Assembly (NCBI GenBank): GCA_016709965.1
Contig: JADJLT010000001.1
Span: forward strand, 2,129,001-2,193,000
Direction: 5' to 3'
Origin: Betaproteobacteria bacterium
Lineage (GTDB): Bacteria; Pseudomonadota; Gammaproteobacteria; Burkholderiales; Rhodocyclaceae
DNA: 64,000 bases
The notes beneath the pieces were generated by a model. The model was not told where the DNA came from. It did no database searches and saw only the letters and a program-made list of their open reading frames with translations. Made by a program: the position numbers and the translations under genes. This document shows positions 54,624 to 63,990 of this stretch, one piece after another (position 1 is the first letter of the stretch; each line of letters begins with the position of its first letter).

Positions 54624-55499
54624 GTGAAGCAATTTTTGACATACATTCTGGTTGGTTTTTTATGGCTCCTTCATTGGTTGCCGTTGCCAGTCTTGCGCGC
54701 CCTGGGTTGGGGGCTGGGGCGTTTGCTCCACAAATTCGGGCGCGAGCGTCGGAATGTGGCGCTGACTAACCTGCGGCTGTGTTTTCCCAACAAAACAGAG
54801 GCTGAGCGGGAAGCGTTGGCGCGTCAGCATTTTGTGGCGTTCGCCCGAGCAGTTTTGGATCGTACTCTGGGCTGGTGGGCTTCGAAGGAACGGTTGGAAC
54901 GCATCATCCGGATCCATGGTGTCGAAAACCTGACCGATCCCGACGGCCGTCCCATCATTCTGCTTTCACCGCATTTTGTTGGGCTGGATGCCGGTGCGAC
55001 GCGAATCTCGATGTACGTTGTGGGCTGCAGCGTGTTCTCGAACCAGAAAAATCCGGTCCTCAACAAGTTGCTTTATGATGGGCGTATGCGTTTTAACGAG
55101 GCGGTATTGCTGTCCCGCCAGGATGGCATGCGGAAAATCGTCAAAGCCATGAAGGACGGACATCCTTTTTATTACCTTCCCGATATGGATTTTGGTCCCA
55201 AAGAGTCAATCTTCGTGCCTTTCTTTGGCGTTCAGGCGGCAACCATACCTGCCCTGTCGCGCCTGGTCCGTTTGACCGGCGCCCGGGTTGTTGCCTGCAT
55301 CACGCGGCAGGTGCCCGACGGCTACGAGGTGGAGGTGATGCCACCCTGGGAAAACTTCCCGGGCGAAAGCGTCGAGGCAGATACCGAATTCATGAACCAA
55401 TTTATCGAAACCCAGGTGCTGCGCATGCCGGAGCAGTACTTCTGGTTGCACAAGCGCTTCAAAACCCGGCCATCCGGAGAACAGAGGTTTTACAAATGA
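54624..55499 (+). CDS. LpxL/HtrB-type lipid acyltransferase, copy 2
   Basis: 291 residues from a GTG at 54624, eight bases after the previous stop, with GGAG upstream. An N-terminal membrane segment, the HxxxxD motif HFVGLD and LPDMDFGPKESIFVPFFG follow the lauroyl/myristoyl transferase pattern. The Asp instead of Glu in the catalytic motif matches the LpxL type. It probably adds the other secondary chain to lipid A. Its stop overlaps the next start by ATGA. Confidence 0.88.
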   Translation: MKQFLTYILVGFLWLLHWLPLPVLRALGWGLGRLLHKFGRERRNVALTNLRLCFPNKTEAEREALARQHFVAFARAVLDRTLGWWASKERLERIIRIHGVENLTDPDGRPIILLSPHFVGLDAGATRISMYVVGCSVFSNQKNPVLNKLLYDGRMRFNEAVLLSRQDGMRKIVKAMKDGHPFYYLPDMDFGPKESIFVPFFGVQAATIPALSRLVRLTGARVVACITRQVPDGYEVEVMPPWENFPGESVEADTEFMNQFIETQVLRMPEQYFWLHKRFKTRPSGEQRFYK

Positions 55500-55999
55500 A
55501 CACCCTGAATATTGAAATCCGTCCCGTGACGCCGCCCGATGTGCCGGCGATTTCAAGCCTGGCCCGCGAAATCTGGCAGGCTTCCTACCCAGGCATCATC
55601 ACTCAGGAGCAGATCGATTTCATGCTGGAGCAGCGCTATGGTCATGAGCGCCTCTACGACGATCTTGAGGATCTGCACAAATGGCTTGATCAGGCCTTTT
55701 TGGGTGATCGCCGGGTTGGCTTTGCCTTCAGCGAAATTTACAAGGGCGAGTTCAAGCTGGACAAGCTGTATATCCATCCTGACGTACAGCGCCAAGGGGT
55801 CGGCGGCCAACTGATCGCTCACGTTGCCGAACGTGCGAAGCGCGAGGGTTACCCTTGCGTGATTCTGGCGGTCAACAAGCGCAACGAGAAGGCCATCGGT
55901 TCGTACAAGAAATACGGCTTTGTGGTTCGTGAGGCCATTGTCGACGATATTGGTCGCGGTTACGTGATGGACGATTTCGTGATGGAGAAGAAGCTTTAA
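55496..55999 (+). CDS. GNAT-family acetyltransferase
   Basis: 167 residues. The acetyl-CoA binding motif is HPDVQRQGVGGQLIAH, followed by AVNKRNEKAIGSYKKYGF, typical of small-molecule or protein N-acetyltransferases. Coupled to the upstream acyltransferase by ATGA. Substrate unknown. Confidence 0.87.
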   Translation: MNTLNIEIRPVTPPDVPAISSLAREIWQASYPGIITQEQIDFMLEQRYGHERLYDDLEDLHKWLDQAFLGDRRVGFAFSEIYKGEFKLDKLYIHPDVQRQGVGGQLIAHVAERAKREGYPCVILAVNKRNEKAIGSYKKYGFVVREAIVDDIGRGYVMDDFVMEKKL

Positions 56000-56059
56000 G
56001 ATTTTGAGGCAACTATCTGTCTCTGCTATCCTTTTCATATTCATCCAGTGGAGCGGTGC

Positions 56060-56890
56060 GTGAAACTCAAATTCTCGAAGATGCATGGTCTGGGCAACGA
56101 TTTTGTCGTTCTCGACGGTATCGGCCAGCAGATTTCTTTGACACCGGAACAGCTGTGTTATCTGGCAGATCGCCACTTCGGTGTTGGCTGTGACCAGATT
56201 TTGCTGGTCGAGAAAGCGACGCAGGAAGGCATCGATTTCCGCTACCGTATTTTCAACGCCGACGGCGGTGAGGTGGAGCAGTGCGGCAATGGCGCACGCT
56301 GCTTTGTGCGCTTTGTCCACGACCAAGGGCTGACCGACAAGCGTGAGATTCGCGTCGAAACGATGAAGGGCATCATCGCGCCCCGCCTTGAAGGCGATGG
56401 CAATATCACCGTCGACATGGGCATTCCCCGGTTTTTGCCGGCCGAAATTCCTTTTGTTGCAGACGATGATGTCATCGTACACATGCTTGACGTGGCTGAC
56501 GAAACGCTGGAAACCAGTGTTGTTTCGATGGGAAATCCGCATGCCGTGCAGGTGGTCGATAGCGTCGATACGGCGCCGGTCGGCGAGCAAGGGCCGTTGA
56601 TCGAAAAGCACCCGCGCTTCCCGCAGCGTGTCAATGCGGGGTTCATGCAGATTGTTGATCGGCACGCCATCAAATTACGTGTTTACGAACGCGGTTCGGG
56701 TGAAACGATGGCTTGCGGCACTGGCGCTTGCGCGGCGGTCGTGGCCGGCATTCGGCGCGGCCTACTTGATTCGCCGGTGCGCGTGACGACACGCGGCGGC
56801 GATCTGAATATTACCTGGAGTGGCCCGGCGCGACCGGTTTTGATGACCGGCCCGGCAGTCACGGTATTTACTGGAGAAATTGAATTATGA
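56060..56890 (+). CDS. dapF: Diaminopimelate epimerase
   Basis: 276 residues from the GTG at 56060, six bases after GGAG; a GTG at 56048 is less likely. Catalytic cysteines are in QCGNGARC and ACGTGACA; the N-terminus KMHGLGNDFVVLDG is diagnostic. It converts LL- to meso-diaminopimelate for lysine and peptidoglycan. It overlaps the DUF484 gene by ATGA in the conserved dapF-DUF484-xerC order. Confidence 0.96.
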   Translation: MKLKFSKMHGLGNDFVVLDGIGQQISLTPEQLCYLADRHFGVGCDQILLVEKATQEGIDFRYRIFNADGGEVEQCGNGARCFVRFVHDQGLTDKREIRVETMKGIIAPRLEGDGNITVDMGIPRFLPAEIPFVADDDVIVHMLDVADETLETSVVSMGNPHAVQVVDSVDTAPVGEQGPLIEKHPRFPQRVNAGFMQIVDRHAIKLRVYERGSGETMACGTGACAAVVAGIRRGLLDSPVRVTTRGGDLNITWSGPARPVLMTGPAVTVFTGEIEL

Positions 56891-57558
56891 GCGCCATGTT
56901 TCCCGATGAGATCGCGGATTACCTGAAGAACAATCCGGGTTTCTTCGAAAAGTACGCTGATTTGATGGCGACGATTTTCGTGCCGCATCCGCATGGTGGC
57001 CATACTGTTTCGCTGGCCGAGCGGCAGATGCTGACGCTGCGCGACAAGAACCGGGCGACCGAAAGCAAGCTGGCCGAGTTGATCGCGTTTGGCGAGGAAA
57101 ACGACCAGATTAGCGAGAAAGTGCATCGTCTGGCGGTGGCATTGGTCGCTGCTGAAACTTTCCAGGCGGTGATTCACTTACTCAATTTTCATCTGCGCGA
57201 TGATTTCTCCGTGCCGCATGTTGCCTTGCGCCTGTGGGACAAGCCGGAAGGTATCGAGGATCTGCCGGAATTCGCTGCGGTCAGCGAAGAATTGCAGGTT
57301 TTCGCCGAAACCCTGGCCCGGCCGTATTGTGGGTCGACGGCCGGCTTCGGCACCAATTCGTGGTTCGGTGAGCATGCTTCGCACATTCGATCACAGGCTC
57401 TGATTGCCTTGCGCAATGGCGGTGGCACCATCGGCATGATTGCGCTGGGTAGTGAGGAAGCGCAGCGTTTTTACGCCGACATGGGTACGCTGTATCTCGA
57501 GCGCCTCGGTGAAATGGTGTCTGCGGCGTTGGCGAGAGTGACCAAGAGCGTATTGTGA
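56887..57558 (+). CDS. DUF484 (GAF-like) protein
   Basis: 223 residues. The N-terminus IADYLKNNPGFFEKYADLM and PHPHGGHTVSLAERQ are hallmarks of DUF484, followed by a coiled segment and a GAF-like domain. Function is unknown, but its place between dapF and xerC is conserved in proteobacteria. Coupled to both neighbours by overlapping start and stop codons. Confidence 0.9.
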   Translation: MSAMFPDEIADYLKNNPGFFEKYADLMATIFVPHPHGGHTVSLAERQMLTLRDKNRATESKLAELIAFGEENDQISEKVHRLAVALVAAETFQAVIHLLNFHLRDDFSVPHVALRLWDKPEGIEDLPEFAAVSEELQVFAETLARPYCGSTAGFGTNSWFGEHASHIRSQALIALRNGGGTIGMIALGSEEAQRFYADMGTLYLERLGEMVSAALARVTKSVL

Positions 57559-58460
57559 CCACGCAAGCGACGCTGGACGCGAATTTGGCTGCTTATCTGG
57601 CCGAACTTGCCGATCAGCGTCGGGTTTCACCGCACACCGTTTCAAACTACCGCCGTGATCTGCAAAAACTGCTGACGGTGATGGGCGAAATCCCGCTTAA
57701 CGGTTTGCAGGTCCATCACATTCGTCGATTTGTCGCCCAAATGCACGGGCAGGGCTTGTCCGGCCGTTCGCTGGCCCGCCTGCTGTCGGCCTGGCGTGGC
57801 TTCTTTGGCTGGCTCGGCGAACGCGGATTGGTCAAGGCCAATCCTTGCGATGGCATCAAGGCGCCAAAATCGCCCCGCTTGTTGCCGAAAGCGCTGTCGG
57901 TAGACGAAACCGCCCGTTTGCTGGCGCTGGTCGACGATGATGACTTGGTGCAGACTGCGCGTGATCTCGCCATGTTCGAGCTGTTTTATTCCTCGGGTTT
58001 GCGTTTGGCTGAACTGGTGGCGCTCGATTGTGACGCGCTCGACAGCATTGCCCACGAGGGCGAAGTCCGTGTGCTCGGCAAGCGCAGCAAGCTACGAGTG
58101 GTGCCGGTGGGCAGCAAGGCGCGGGAGGCTATTGCTGCCTGGGCTGTCGTGCGTGGCGAGTTGGCCAAGCTGGAAGAGCAGGCTTTGTTCGTCGGCCACC
58201 GCGGGGCGCGCATCAGTCCGCGCATGGTTGAGGCTCGACTGACTCGGCGGGCGGTGTTGCTGGGTTTGCCGACCCACGTTCATCCACACATGCTGCGCCA
58301 TTCATTCGCTTCGCATGTCTTGCAGTCCTCCGGTGATCTGCGCGCGGTGCAGGAAATGCTCGGTCACGCCAGTATTGCCTCGACGCAGGTCTACACCCAT
58401 CTCGACTTCCAGCATCTGGCCAAGGTCTATGATTCGGCCCATCCGCGGGCCAAGCGCTGA
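57555..58460 (+). CDS. xerC: Tyrosine recombinase XerC
   Basis: 301 residues with a GTG start inside GTGA. Core-binding domain about 1-100; catalytic residues are Arg in SSGLRLAEL, the HMLRHSFASH box, His in LGHASI and Tyr in STQVYTHLD. With XerD it resolves chromosome dimers at dif. Length and operon context separate it from the integrases elsewhere in the window. Confidence 0.95.
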   Translation: MTTQATLDANLAAYLAELADQRRVSPHTVSNYRRDLQKLLTVMGEIPLNGLQVHHIRRFVAQMHGQGLSGRSLARLLSAWRGFFGWLGERGLVKANPCDGIKAPKSPRLLPKALSVDETARLLALVDDDDLVQTARDLAMFELFYSSGLRLAELVALDCDALDSIAHEGEVRVLGKRSKLRVVPVGSKAREAIAAWAVVRGELAKLEEQALFVGHRGARISPRMVEARLTRRAVLLGLPTHVHPHMLRHSFASHVLQSSGDLRAVQEMLGHASIASTQVYTHLDFQHLAKVYDSAHPRAKR

Positions 58461-58467
58461 GCGATTT

Positions 58468-58483
58468 CCACGGTCAACCGGAA
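58468..58483 (+). repeat. Dispersed CCACGGTCAACCGGAA motif, copy 2
   Basis: Identical to 8033-8048 and placed just after the xerC stop. It is followed by AAAAAC as in the palindrome at 46256, but the second arm is missing. Confidence 0.6.
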
Positions 58484-58576
58484 AAAACAGCCAAAATCCA
58501 AGGCTTTAATTGACGAGCTGTTTGCCAGGGCCTATGATTCACGGTTTGAAAAATCGCCGGAATCAAGGAGTTAGTC

Positions 58577-58729
58577 ATGGCCATCAACCGTAACCGCCGT
58601 TCTTCCCTGGAACGCCGCTGTATTTCCAAGTCTACCAAGCGTCTGTTCAAGGGCACGGGCAAGACCATGTTCAAGGTCATGTACGCCGCCGAGTGCCATC
58701 AGCGTAACCGCAAGGCTCTGGGCGCTTAA
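58577..58729 (+). CDS. Very basic 50-residue protein, unknown
   Basis: ATG at 58577 with AAGGAG seven bases upstream and a strong terminator 19 bp after the stop, so it is a complete single-gene unit. The product starts MAINRNRRSSLERRCISKST and ends HQRNRKALGA. About a quarter of its residues are Arg or Lys, with two cysteines. This composition suggests binding to RNA, DNA or the ribosome. I do not recognise the family. Confidence 0.75.
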   Translation: MAINRNRRSSLERRCISKSTKRLFKGTGKTMFKVMYAAECHQRNRKALGA

Positions 58730-58747
58730 GTTTTCACCAGTATTTCG

Positions 58748-58787
58748 AGCCCCGGTTGCCGCAAGGTGACCGGGGCTTCTTGCTTTA
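58748..58787 (+). terminator. Terminator of the small basic protein gene
   Basis: AGCCCCGGT and ACCGGGGCT form a 9-bp stem, followed by TTCTTGCTTT. Confidence 0.85.
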
Positions 58788-58802
58788 TAGTTCAGGAAAA
58801 AC

Positions 58803-59993
58803 ATGGCTCAGCTGATTCTGCTTCCGGGTAAGGAACGTTCCGCTTTCAAGCATCACCCTTGGTTGTTCGCCGGCTCGGTCGGGCGTCTGGAGGGCAGGGC
58901 GCGGCCGGGCGATACGGTCGAGGTGCTGGCCGACAACCTGCGCCCGCTCGGGCGGGCGGCCTATAGCCCCAAGTCGCAGATTCGGGCGCGCTTCTGGACT
59001 TTCGATGCTGAAGAGTCCATTGACGACGCTTTTTTCAAGCGCCGCATCGCTGCGGCCGTGGCGCTGCGTCAGGCTTTGCCGGAACTGCGCGGTCAGCAGG
59101 GCTTGCGGCTGATCCATGCCGAATCCGACGGCCTCCCCGGCGTTATTGCCGATCAGTATGGCGACACCGTGGTAGTTCAACTGACGTCGGCCGGTGCCGA
59201 CAAATGGCGTAACGCGATTATTGCCGGGCTGGTCAAGGCGACTGGTTGCGCCCGAGTTTATGAGCGTTCGGATTCCGACGTGCGCGGCCTCGAAGGCCTC
59301 GGTCCGATGACTGGCTGGCTGCATGGCGAAGCGCCGACGACACCGCTGTCCATTGATGAAAATGGCGTGCGGCTGGCGATTGACATCGCCGGTGGCCACA
59401 AGACCGGGTTCTATCTCGACCAGCGCGAGAACCGTGCCTTGCTGGGTCAGTTGTCGGCAGGCAAGGATGTGCTGAATTGCTTCTGCTACACCGCCGGGTT
59501 TTCGCTGCAGGCGCTGGCGGGCGGTGCGGCGAGCGTTTTGTCTATCGACTCCTCCGGGCCGGCTCTGGCGCAAGGTCAGGCCAATCTGGCGCTGAATCCG
59601 CAACTGCCATCCGATCGCGCGCAGTGGCAGGAGGCGGATGTCTTCCAGGCCTTGCGCGATTTCCGCAAGGCGGGGCGGACGTTCGACCTGATCGTTCTCG
59701 ATCCGCCCAAGTTTGCACCGTCGGCGGCGCATGCCGAGCGTGCGGCGAAGGCTTACAAGGACATCAATATTCTCGGCTTCCGTCTGCTCAGACCGAGTGG
59801 CTTCTTGATGACCTATTCGTGTTCCGGTGGCGTCGGGCTGGAAATGTTCCAGAAAATCATCGCCGATTCGGCGCTCGATGCCGGGCGCAATGCGCGCATC
59901 GTTCGTCGCTTGTCCGGGGCGGCCGATCATCCGGTGGCGTTGAATTTCCCGGAAGGCGAGTATTTGAAGGGTTTGCTGGTCCAGGCTGACTGA
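58803..59993 (+). CDS. rlmI: RlmI-like 23S rRNA (cytosine) methyltransferase
   Basis: 396 residues. An N-terminal PUA-like domain (LPGKERSAFKHHPWLFAGSV) is followed by an EEHEE-like region and a Rossmann methyltransferase: KTGFYLDQRENR, VLNCFCYTAGFSLQA, VLDPPKFAPS and TYSCSGGV with the catalytic cysteine. RlmI methylates C1962 of 23S rRNA. Confidence 0.88.
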   Translation: MAQLILLPGKERSAFKHHPWLFAGSVGRLEGRARPGDTVEVLADNLRPLGRAAYSPKSQIRARFWTFDAEESIDDAFFKRRIAAAVALRQALPELRGQQGLRLIHAESDGLPGVIADQYGDTVVVQLTSAGADKWRNAIIAGLVKATGCARVYERSDSDVRGLEGLGPMTGWLHGEAPTTPLSIDENGVRLAIDIAGGHKTGFYLDQRENRALLGQLSAGKDVLNCFCYTAGFSLQALAGGAASVLSIDSSGPALAQGQANLALNPQLPSDRAQWQEADVFQALRDFRKAGRTFDLIVLDPPKFAPSAAHAERAAKAYKDINILGFRLLRPSGFLMTYSCSGGVGLEMFQKIIADSALDAGRNARIVRRLSGAADHPVALNFPEGEYLKGLLVQAD

Positions 59994-60041
59994 GCGCAAC
60001 TTTGCCATCCAAGCGTAATGCTGCCCTGCTAAACTGACCCG

Positions 60042-60323
60042 ATGCTTCAGGTGCGCCGCCTCCTTCTCGTTGCCGTCCTCTTCTTCGCACAACTGGCGGC
60101 GGGGGCGCACGCCGTCGAGCATGCGGCGGGCAACGAGAATGGCTTGCCAACCCACGCCTGCCAGCTTTGTCTGGCGGCACATGATCTCGGTACGGCCTTG
60201 CCGTCGCTGGTGGCCTTGCCACCGGTGCAGGCTGTTCAGTTGGTGCCGGAAAACTTGTCGGTCCATGACCGCGCCGCCTTTCCAGCGCCGGCCGCGACAC
60301 AGCGGGGCCCGCCCAGCTTCTGA
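60042..60323 (+). CDS. Small exported protein with CxxC
   Basis: 93 residues with a signal peptide (RRLLLVAVLFFAQLAAGAHA), a histidine near the mature N-terminus (VEHAAG) and ACQLCLAAHD. It resembles DUF2946-like proteins found next to metal uptake genes. It precedes a porin and a metal ABC transporter in the same direction, so a role in periplasmic metal handling is inferred. Confidence 0.65.
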   Translation: MLQVRRLLLVAVLFFAQLAAGAHAVEHAAGNENGLPTHACQLCLAAHDLGTALPSLVALPPVQAVQLVPENLSVHDRAAFPAPAATQRGPPSF

Positions 60324-60397
60324 AAATTGTCTTTTTTTCCGGTCGACCGCAGCAGTTCTGTGGACGGCCGAATTCGACGTATTTTCAGGAGAAATCC

Positions 60398-61756
60398 ATG
60401 CAAAAGTCATTTGCCGTGGCGGCGCTGCTGGCCGCCTCATGCGGTGCGCAGGCCGCTAGCGATGCCGATCTTGCGGCCATCCGCAGCCAGATCGACGAGA
60501 TGAAGAAAACCTACGAGCAGCGCATTGCCGCGCTCGAACAGAAATTGGCGCAGGCCGAAACCCGGGCCAGTGCTGAAAAGCCGGAGCCTGCACCGGTGCA
60601 GGTCGAAAGCCGCCAGTCGGTGGCAGCTGCCAATGCCTTCAACCCCGAGGTTTCGCTGATACTTCAGGGGCAGTATCGAAACGCGAAGGACGTACCGGGG
60701 CGAGCCATCAGCGGCTTTGTGCCCGGTGGTGAAAGTCTGAATACCCGCGGTTTTTCGGCCGATGAAACCGAGCTGGTGCTGGCCGCCAACATTGACCCCT
60801 ATTGGCGCGGACAGGCCATTGTGGCGATGGCTGATGGTCAGGCGAATATCGAGGAGGCCTGGTTCCAGTCGCTGGCAATCGGCGAGGGCATTGGTCTGAA
60901 AGCGGGCCGGTTCCGTTCGGGCATCGGCTATCTCAACGAGCAACACCCGCATGCCCGCGATTTTTCCGATGCGCCGTTGATGTATCAGGCCATGTTTGGC
61001 GACAGCTATGCCCAGGATGGTGTGCAGTTGAAATGGCTGGCACCGACGCCGTTGTTCGTTGAACTAGGCGCCGAAGTCGGCCGCGGGGCCAATTTCCCCG
61101 GCACTGATCGCAACCGGAATGGCGTCGGTGGCGGTGCGCTGTATGTCCATGTCGGTGACGATGTTGGCATTTCCAATAGCTGGCGGGCCGGCGCCTCCTG
61201 GTTGAAAACGCGGGCCGCCGAACGGACTGCGGATTTTGTCGACATCAACGGCGTTGCGGCGCAAGGGGCTTTTTCCGGCGACTCGACCACCTGGCTGGCT
61301 GATTTTGTCTGGAAATGGGCGCCGAACGGCAATTCGGCACATCAGAATTTCAAATTCCAGAGCGAGTATTTTGTTCGTGAGGAGAAAGGTGGTCTGACTT
61401 GTTCATCGGCTGATGTGCTGAGCGCCTGTGCGACCCCTGTCGACAGCGGCTACAAGACCAGGCAGAGCGGCTGGTATGCCCAAGGTGTTTATCAATTTGC
61501 GCCGGAATGGCGGGCGGGCCTGCGTTACGAGCAACTCGACAGCGGCAGCCGCCATTTTGGCGGCAATGCGGCCAATCTGGTGGTTGATAGCTACCGGCCA
61601 AAGAAAGTCTCGGCGATGGTCGATTACAGCTGGAGTGAATTCTCTCGCCTCCGCCTGCAGATCGCGCAGGACAAGTCGATGCAGGGCATTACCGACAATC
61701 AGCTCACGCTGCAGTACGTCATGAGTCTTGGCGCCCACGGCGCCCACAAGTTCTAG
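60398..61756 (+). CDS. Outer-membrane porin-like protein with coiled coil
   Basis: 452 residues. A signal peptide (VAALLAASCGAQAA) precedes a short coiled coil (about 25-60, IDEMKKTYEQRIAALEQKLA) and a beta-barrel-like domain ending in Phe (GAHGAHKF), as usual for outer-membrane proteins. Its place nine bases before a metal-binding periplasmic protein suggests a channel for metal or metal-chelate entry. Confidence 0.75.
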   Translation: MQKSFAVAALLAASCGAQAASDADLAAIRSQIDEMKKTYEQRIAALEQKLAQAETRASAEKPEPAPVQVESRQSVAAANAFNPEVSLILQGQYRNAKDVPGRAISGFVPGGESLNTRGFSADETELVLAANIDPYWRGQAIVAMADGQANIEEAWFQSLAIGEGIGLKAGRFRSGIGYLNEQHPHARDFSDAPLMYQAMFGDSYAQDGVQLKWLAPTPLFVELGAEVGRGANFPGTDRNRNGVGGGALYVHVGDDVGISNSWRAGASWLKTRAAERTADFVDINGVAAQGAFSGDSTTWLADFVWKWAPNGNSAHQNFKFQSEYFVREEKGGLTCSSADVLSACATPVDSGYKTRQSGWYAQGVYQFAPEWRAGLRYEQLDSGSRHFGGNAANLVVDSYRPKKVSAMVDYSWSEFSRLRLQIAQDKSMQGITDNQLTLQYVMSLGAHGAHKF

Positions 61757-61764
61757 GAGCCACT

Positions 61765-62661
61765 ATGAAAAATTTCATTTTTGCCTGTTTTTTCGGGTTG
61801 ACCGCAGCAGTCGCTCACGCCGACCTCAAGGTCTTCGCCACCGTGCCGGAATGGGGTGCGCTGGCCAAGGAAATCGGTGGCGACAAGGTCAAGGTCTACA
61901 CGGCGACCAACGCTTTCCAGGACCCGCATCGCATCGAAGCCCGGCCATCTTTGCTGGCACAGGCACGGCAGGCCAATCTGGTGGTGGCGGCCGGCGCCGA
62001 TCTGGAAATCGGCTGGTTGCCGCTGGTCCTGCGTGATTCGGGAAACTCGGCCATTCAGCCGGGCAAGCCGGGGTATTTCGAGGCCGCAGCGCAGGTGAAT
62101 CGCCTTGAAGTACCTACCAAGCTGGATCGGGCCAACGGCGACGTGCATGCCGCCGGCAATCCGCATACCCACCTCGATCCGCGCAATGTGCTCAAGGTCG
62201 GTGAGGCGCTGACTGCGCGCATGGTCGAGCTGGATGCTCCCAATGCGACCGCCTATCAGGCTGGCTATCAGGCCTTTGCCGGTAAATGGCAGGTGGCAAT
62301 GACGCGCTGGCAGAATGAAGCGGCGCCGCTCAGAGGGGCGCAAGTGCTGGTCCATCACGCCTCCTTCGTCTATTTGCTGAACTGGCTGGGCATGAAGGAA
62401 GTCGGCACGCTGGAACCGAAACCGGGTATTGAACCAAGCAGTGGACACCTGACCGACTTGCTTGCCCGCCAGCAGATTGTGCCGGCCAAAATGGTATTGC
62501 GTGCTGCGTATCAGCAGGAGGGGCCGAGTCAATGGATTGCCGGCAAGACCGGCATCGCGGCGGTCATGCTGCCGTACACGGTCGGTGGCACGCCGGAGGC
62601 GAAAGACTTGTTCGGTCTGTTTGAGGACAGCATCCAGCGTTTGCTGAAAGGCCTGCGGTGA
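61765..62661 (+). CDS. Metal ABC transporter periplasmic binding protein
   Basis: 298 residues with a signal peptide (NFIFACFFGLTAAVAHA). ZnuA/TroA family motifs: VPEWGALAKEIGGD, FQDPHRIEARPS, HTHLDPRN and VHHASFVYLLNWLG, where the histidines and a later Glu form the metal site. No long histidine-rich loop is present, so zinc or manganese cannot be chosen. It overlaps the ATPase gene by ATGA-like coupling. Confidence 0.87.
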   Translation: MKNFIFACFFGLTAAVAHADLKVFATVPEWGALAKEIGGDKVKVYTATNAFQDPHRIEARPSLLAQARQANLVVAAGADLEIGWLPLVLRDSGNSAIQPGKPGYFEAAAQVNRLEVPTKLDRANGDVHAAGNPHTHLDPRNVLKVGEALTARMVELDAPNATAYQAGYQAFAGKWQVAMTRWQNEAAPLRGAQVLVHHASFVYLLNWLGMKEVGTLEPKPGIEPSSGHLTDLLARQQIVPAKMVLRAAYQQEGPSQWIAGKTGIAAVMLPYTVGGTPEAKDLFGLFEDSIQRLLKGLR

Positions 62662-63236
62662 ACGTCCTGCTACGCGCTGACAAGCTGGTCGCCGGCTGGC
62701 AGAAGCCGGCGACGCAGCCGCTTGATCTGAGCATTGCGGCCGGCGAAATCGTCGGCCTGACCGGGCCGAACGGCGTGGGCAAAAGTACCGTACTCGCTGC
62801 CTTTGCCGGACGGGCCAAGGTGTTTTCCGGGCGCATCGAGCAGTCTGCTGGCGTTCGACTGGCCCTGCAGACGCAGGAGGTGCCCCCGGTTGTTGGCATG
62901 CCGCTGTCTGGTCGCGAGCTGCTGGCGCTGACCGGCGCCAGTCCGAAGGGCTTGCCTGCCTGGTTGACCGACCGCCTCGATAGCCGGCTAGACCGGCTGT
63001 CCGGCGGCCAGCGTCACTACCTGACGCTGTGGGCGATCCTGCAGGCGCCGGCCGATCTGGTGCTGCTCGACGAACCGACCAACAACCTCGACGTTGCCGG
63101 CGTCGCCCACCTGACCGAGCACCTGCGTGATCGGGCGGCGGCGGGGGCGGGTATGCTGGTGGTTAGCCACGATACGGCTTTTGTCGAAGCGGTGTGTGAC
63201 CGGGTGATCGTGCTGGGAGTCCGTGATGTCGAGTGA
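62658..63236 (+). CDS. Metal ABC transporter ATP-binding protein
   Basis: 192 residues from a GTG at 62658 overlapping the upstream stop. Walker A GPNGVGKST, signature LSGGQRHYL, Walker B VLLDEPTNN and the switch histidine VVSHD are all present. It is shorter than typical ZnuC (about 250), lacking a C-terminal extension. It powers the metal importer. Confidence 0.87.
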   Translation: MNVLLRADKLVAGWQKPATQPLDLSIAAGEIVGLTGPNGVGKSTVLAAFAGRAKVFSGRIEQSAGVRLALQTQEVPPVVGMPLSGRELLALTGASPKGLPAWLTDRLDSRLDRLSGGQRHYLTLWAILQAPADLVLLDEPTNNLDVAGVAHLTEHLRDRAAAGAGMLVVSHDTAFVEAVCDRVIVLGVRDVE

Positions 63237-63990
63237 AATCTTCCTGATTCCCTTCCTGACCGGCCTGGGTTTTGCCATTTTGCTCCCCGTGCTGGGCAGT
63301 TATCTGCGCCTGCGCGATGAATGGCTTGCTGCGCTGGCCTATTCCCACGTTGCGGCAGCGGGCGCCTTGCTGGCGCTGGTTGCCGGCTTTGCACCGGTGC
63401 TCGGCGGCTTGGTGGCGGCGGGGTTGGCCGGCGCCGGGCGGCGCCTGTTTGCCAAACGATTGACCGGCGGCGCCGGCGATGCGCTGCTACTGCTGGCTGG
63501 CTGGGGGGGCTCGGTGTTGATCACGGCCAATCAGCCGATGGCCGAACGCCTTGGTCATGCCTTGTTCGATGGCCAACTCTATTTCGCCAGCAGTGAGCAA
63601 TTATGGCTGGTCGCCGCTGGCGGTGCACTTGCCTTGCTCGTATTGCGTGCACTCTCGGCGAAATTGCTCCTGGCTCGGGTCTATCCGGACATTTTCCGTC
63701 TGCGCGGCCTGCCATCCTGGCCGATCCAGATGGGCTTCGACCTGCTGGCGGCACTCTGCCTCGCCCTGGCAACCATGAGTCTCGGCGTCATGGGGGCATT
63801 TGCGCTGGTATTCATTCCCCCTTGGCTGGCCTTTCGCCGCGCTGCCAACTGGCGTGCCGGGCTATGGTGGGCGTTGGGGATCGGCGTTACGGCTTATTGC
63901 GCGGCATTCGGGTTGGCGCTAAGCCTTGATCAACCCTTCGGTCCTGTCCTGGCTATCCTGCTGGTGCTTGTCGGCTTGCTCGTTGCATGA
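63226..63990 (+). CDS. Metal ABC transporter permease
   Basis: 254 residues from the ATG at 63226, overlapping the ATPase gene by 11 bp. About eight membrane segments, with ABC-3/ZnuB family features such as LRDEWLAALAYSHVAAAGALLAL and SLGVMGAFALVFIPPWLAF. It completes the importer with the two preceding genes. Confidence 0.87.
   Translation: MSSEIFLIPFLTGLGFAILLPVLGSYLRLRDEWLAALAYSHVAAAGALLALVAGFAPVLGGLVAAGLAGAGRRLFAKRLTGGAGDALLLLAGWGGSVLITANQPMAERLGHALFDGQLYFASSEQLWLVAAGGALALLVLRALSAKLLLARVYPDIFRLRGLPSWPIQMGFDLLAALCLALATMSLGVMGAFALVFIPPWLAFRRAANWRAGLWWALGIGVTAYCAAFGLALSLDQPFGPVLAILLVLVGLLVA

Noticed and set aside
58785..60440. 551-codon open frame antisense to rlmI
   Set aside because: The plus strand carries all RlmI motifs; the antisense frame has no start signal and odd composition.
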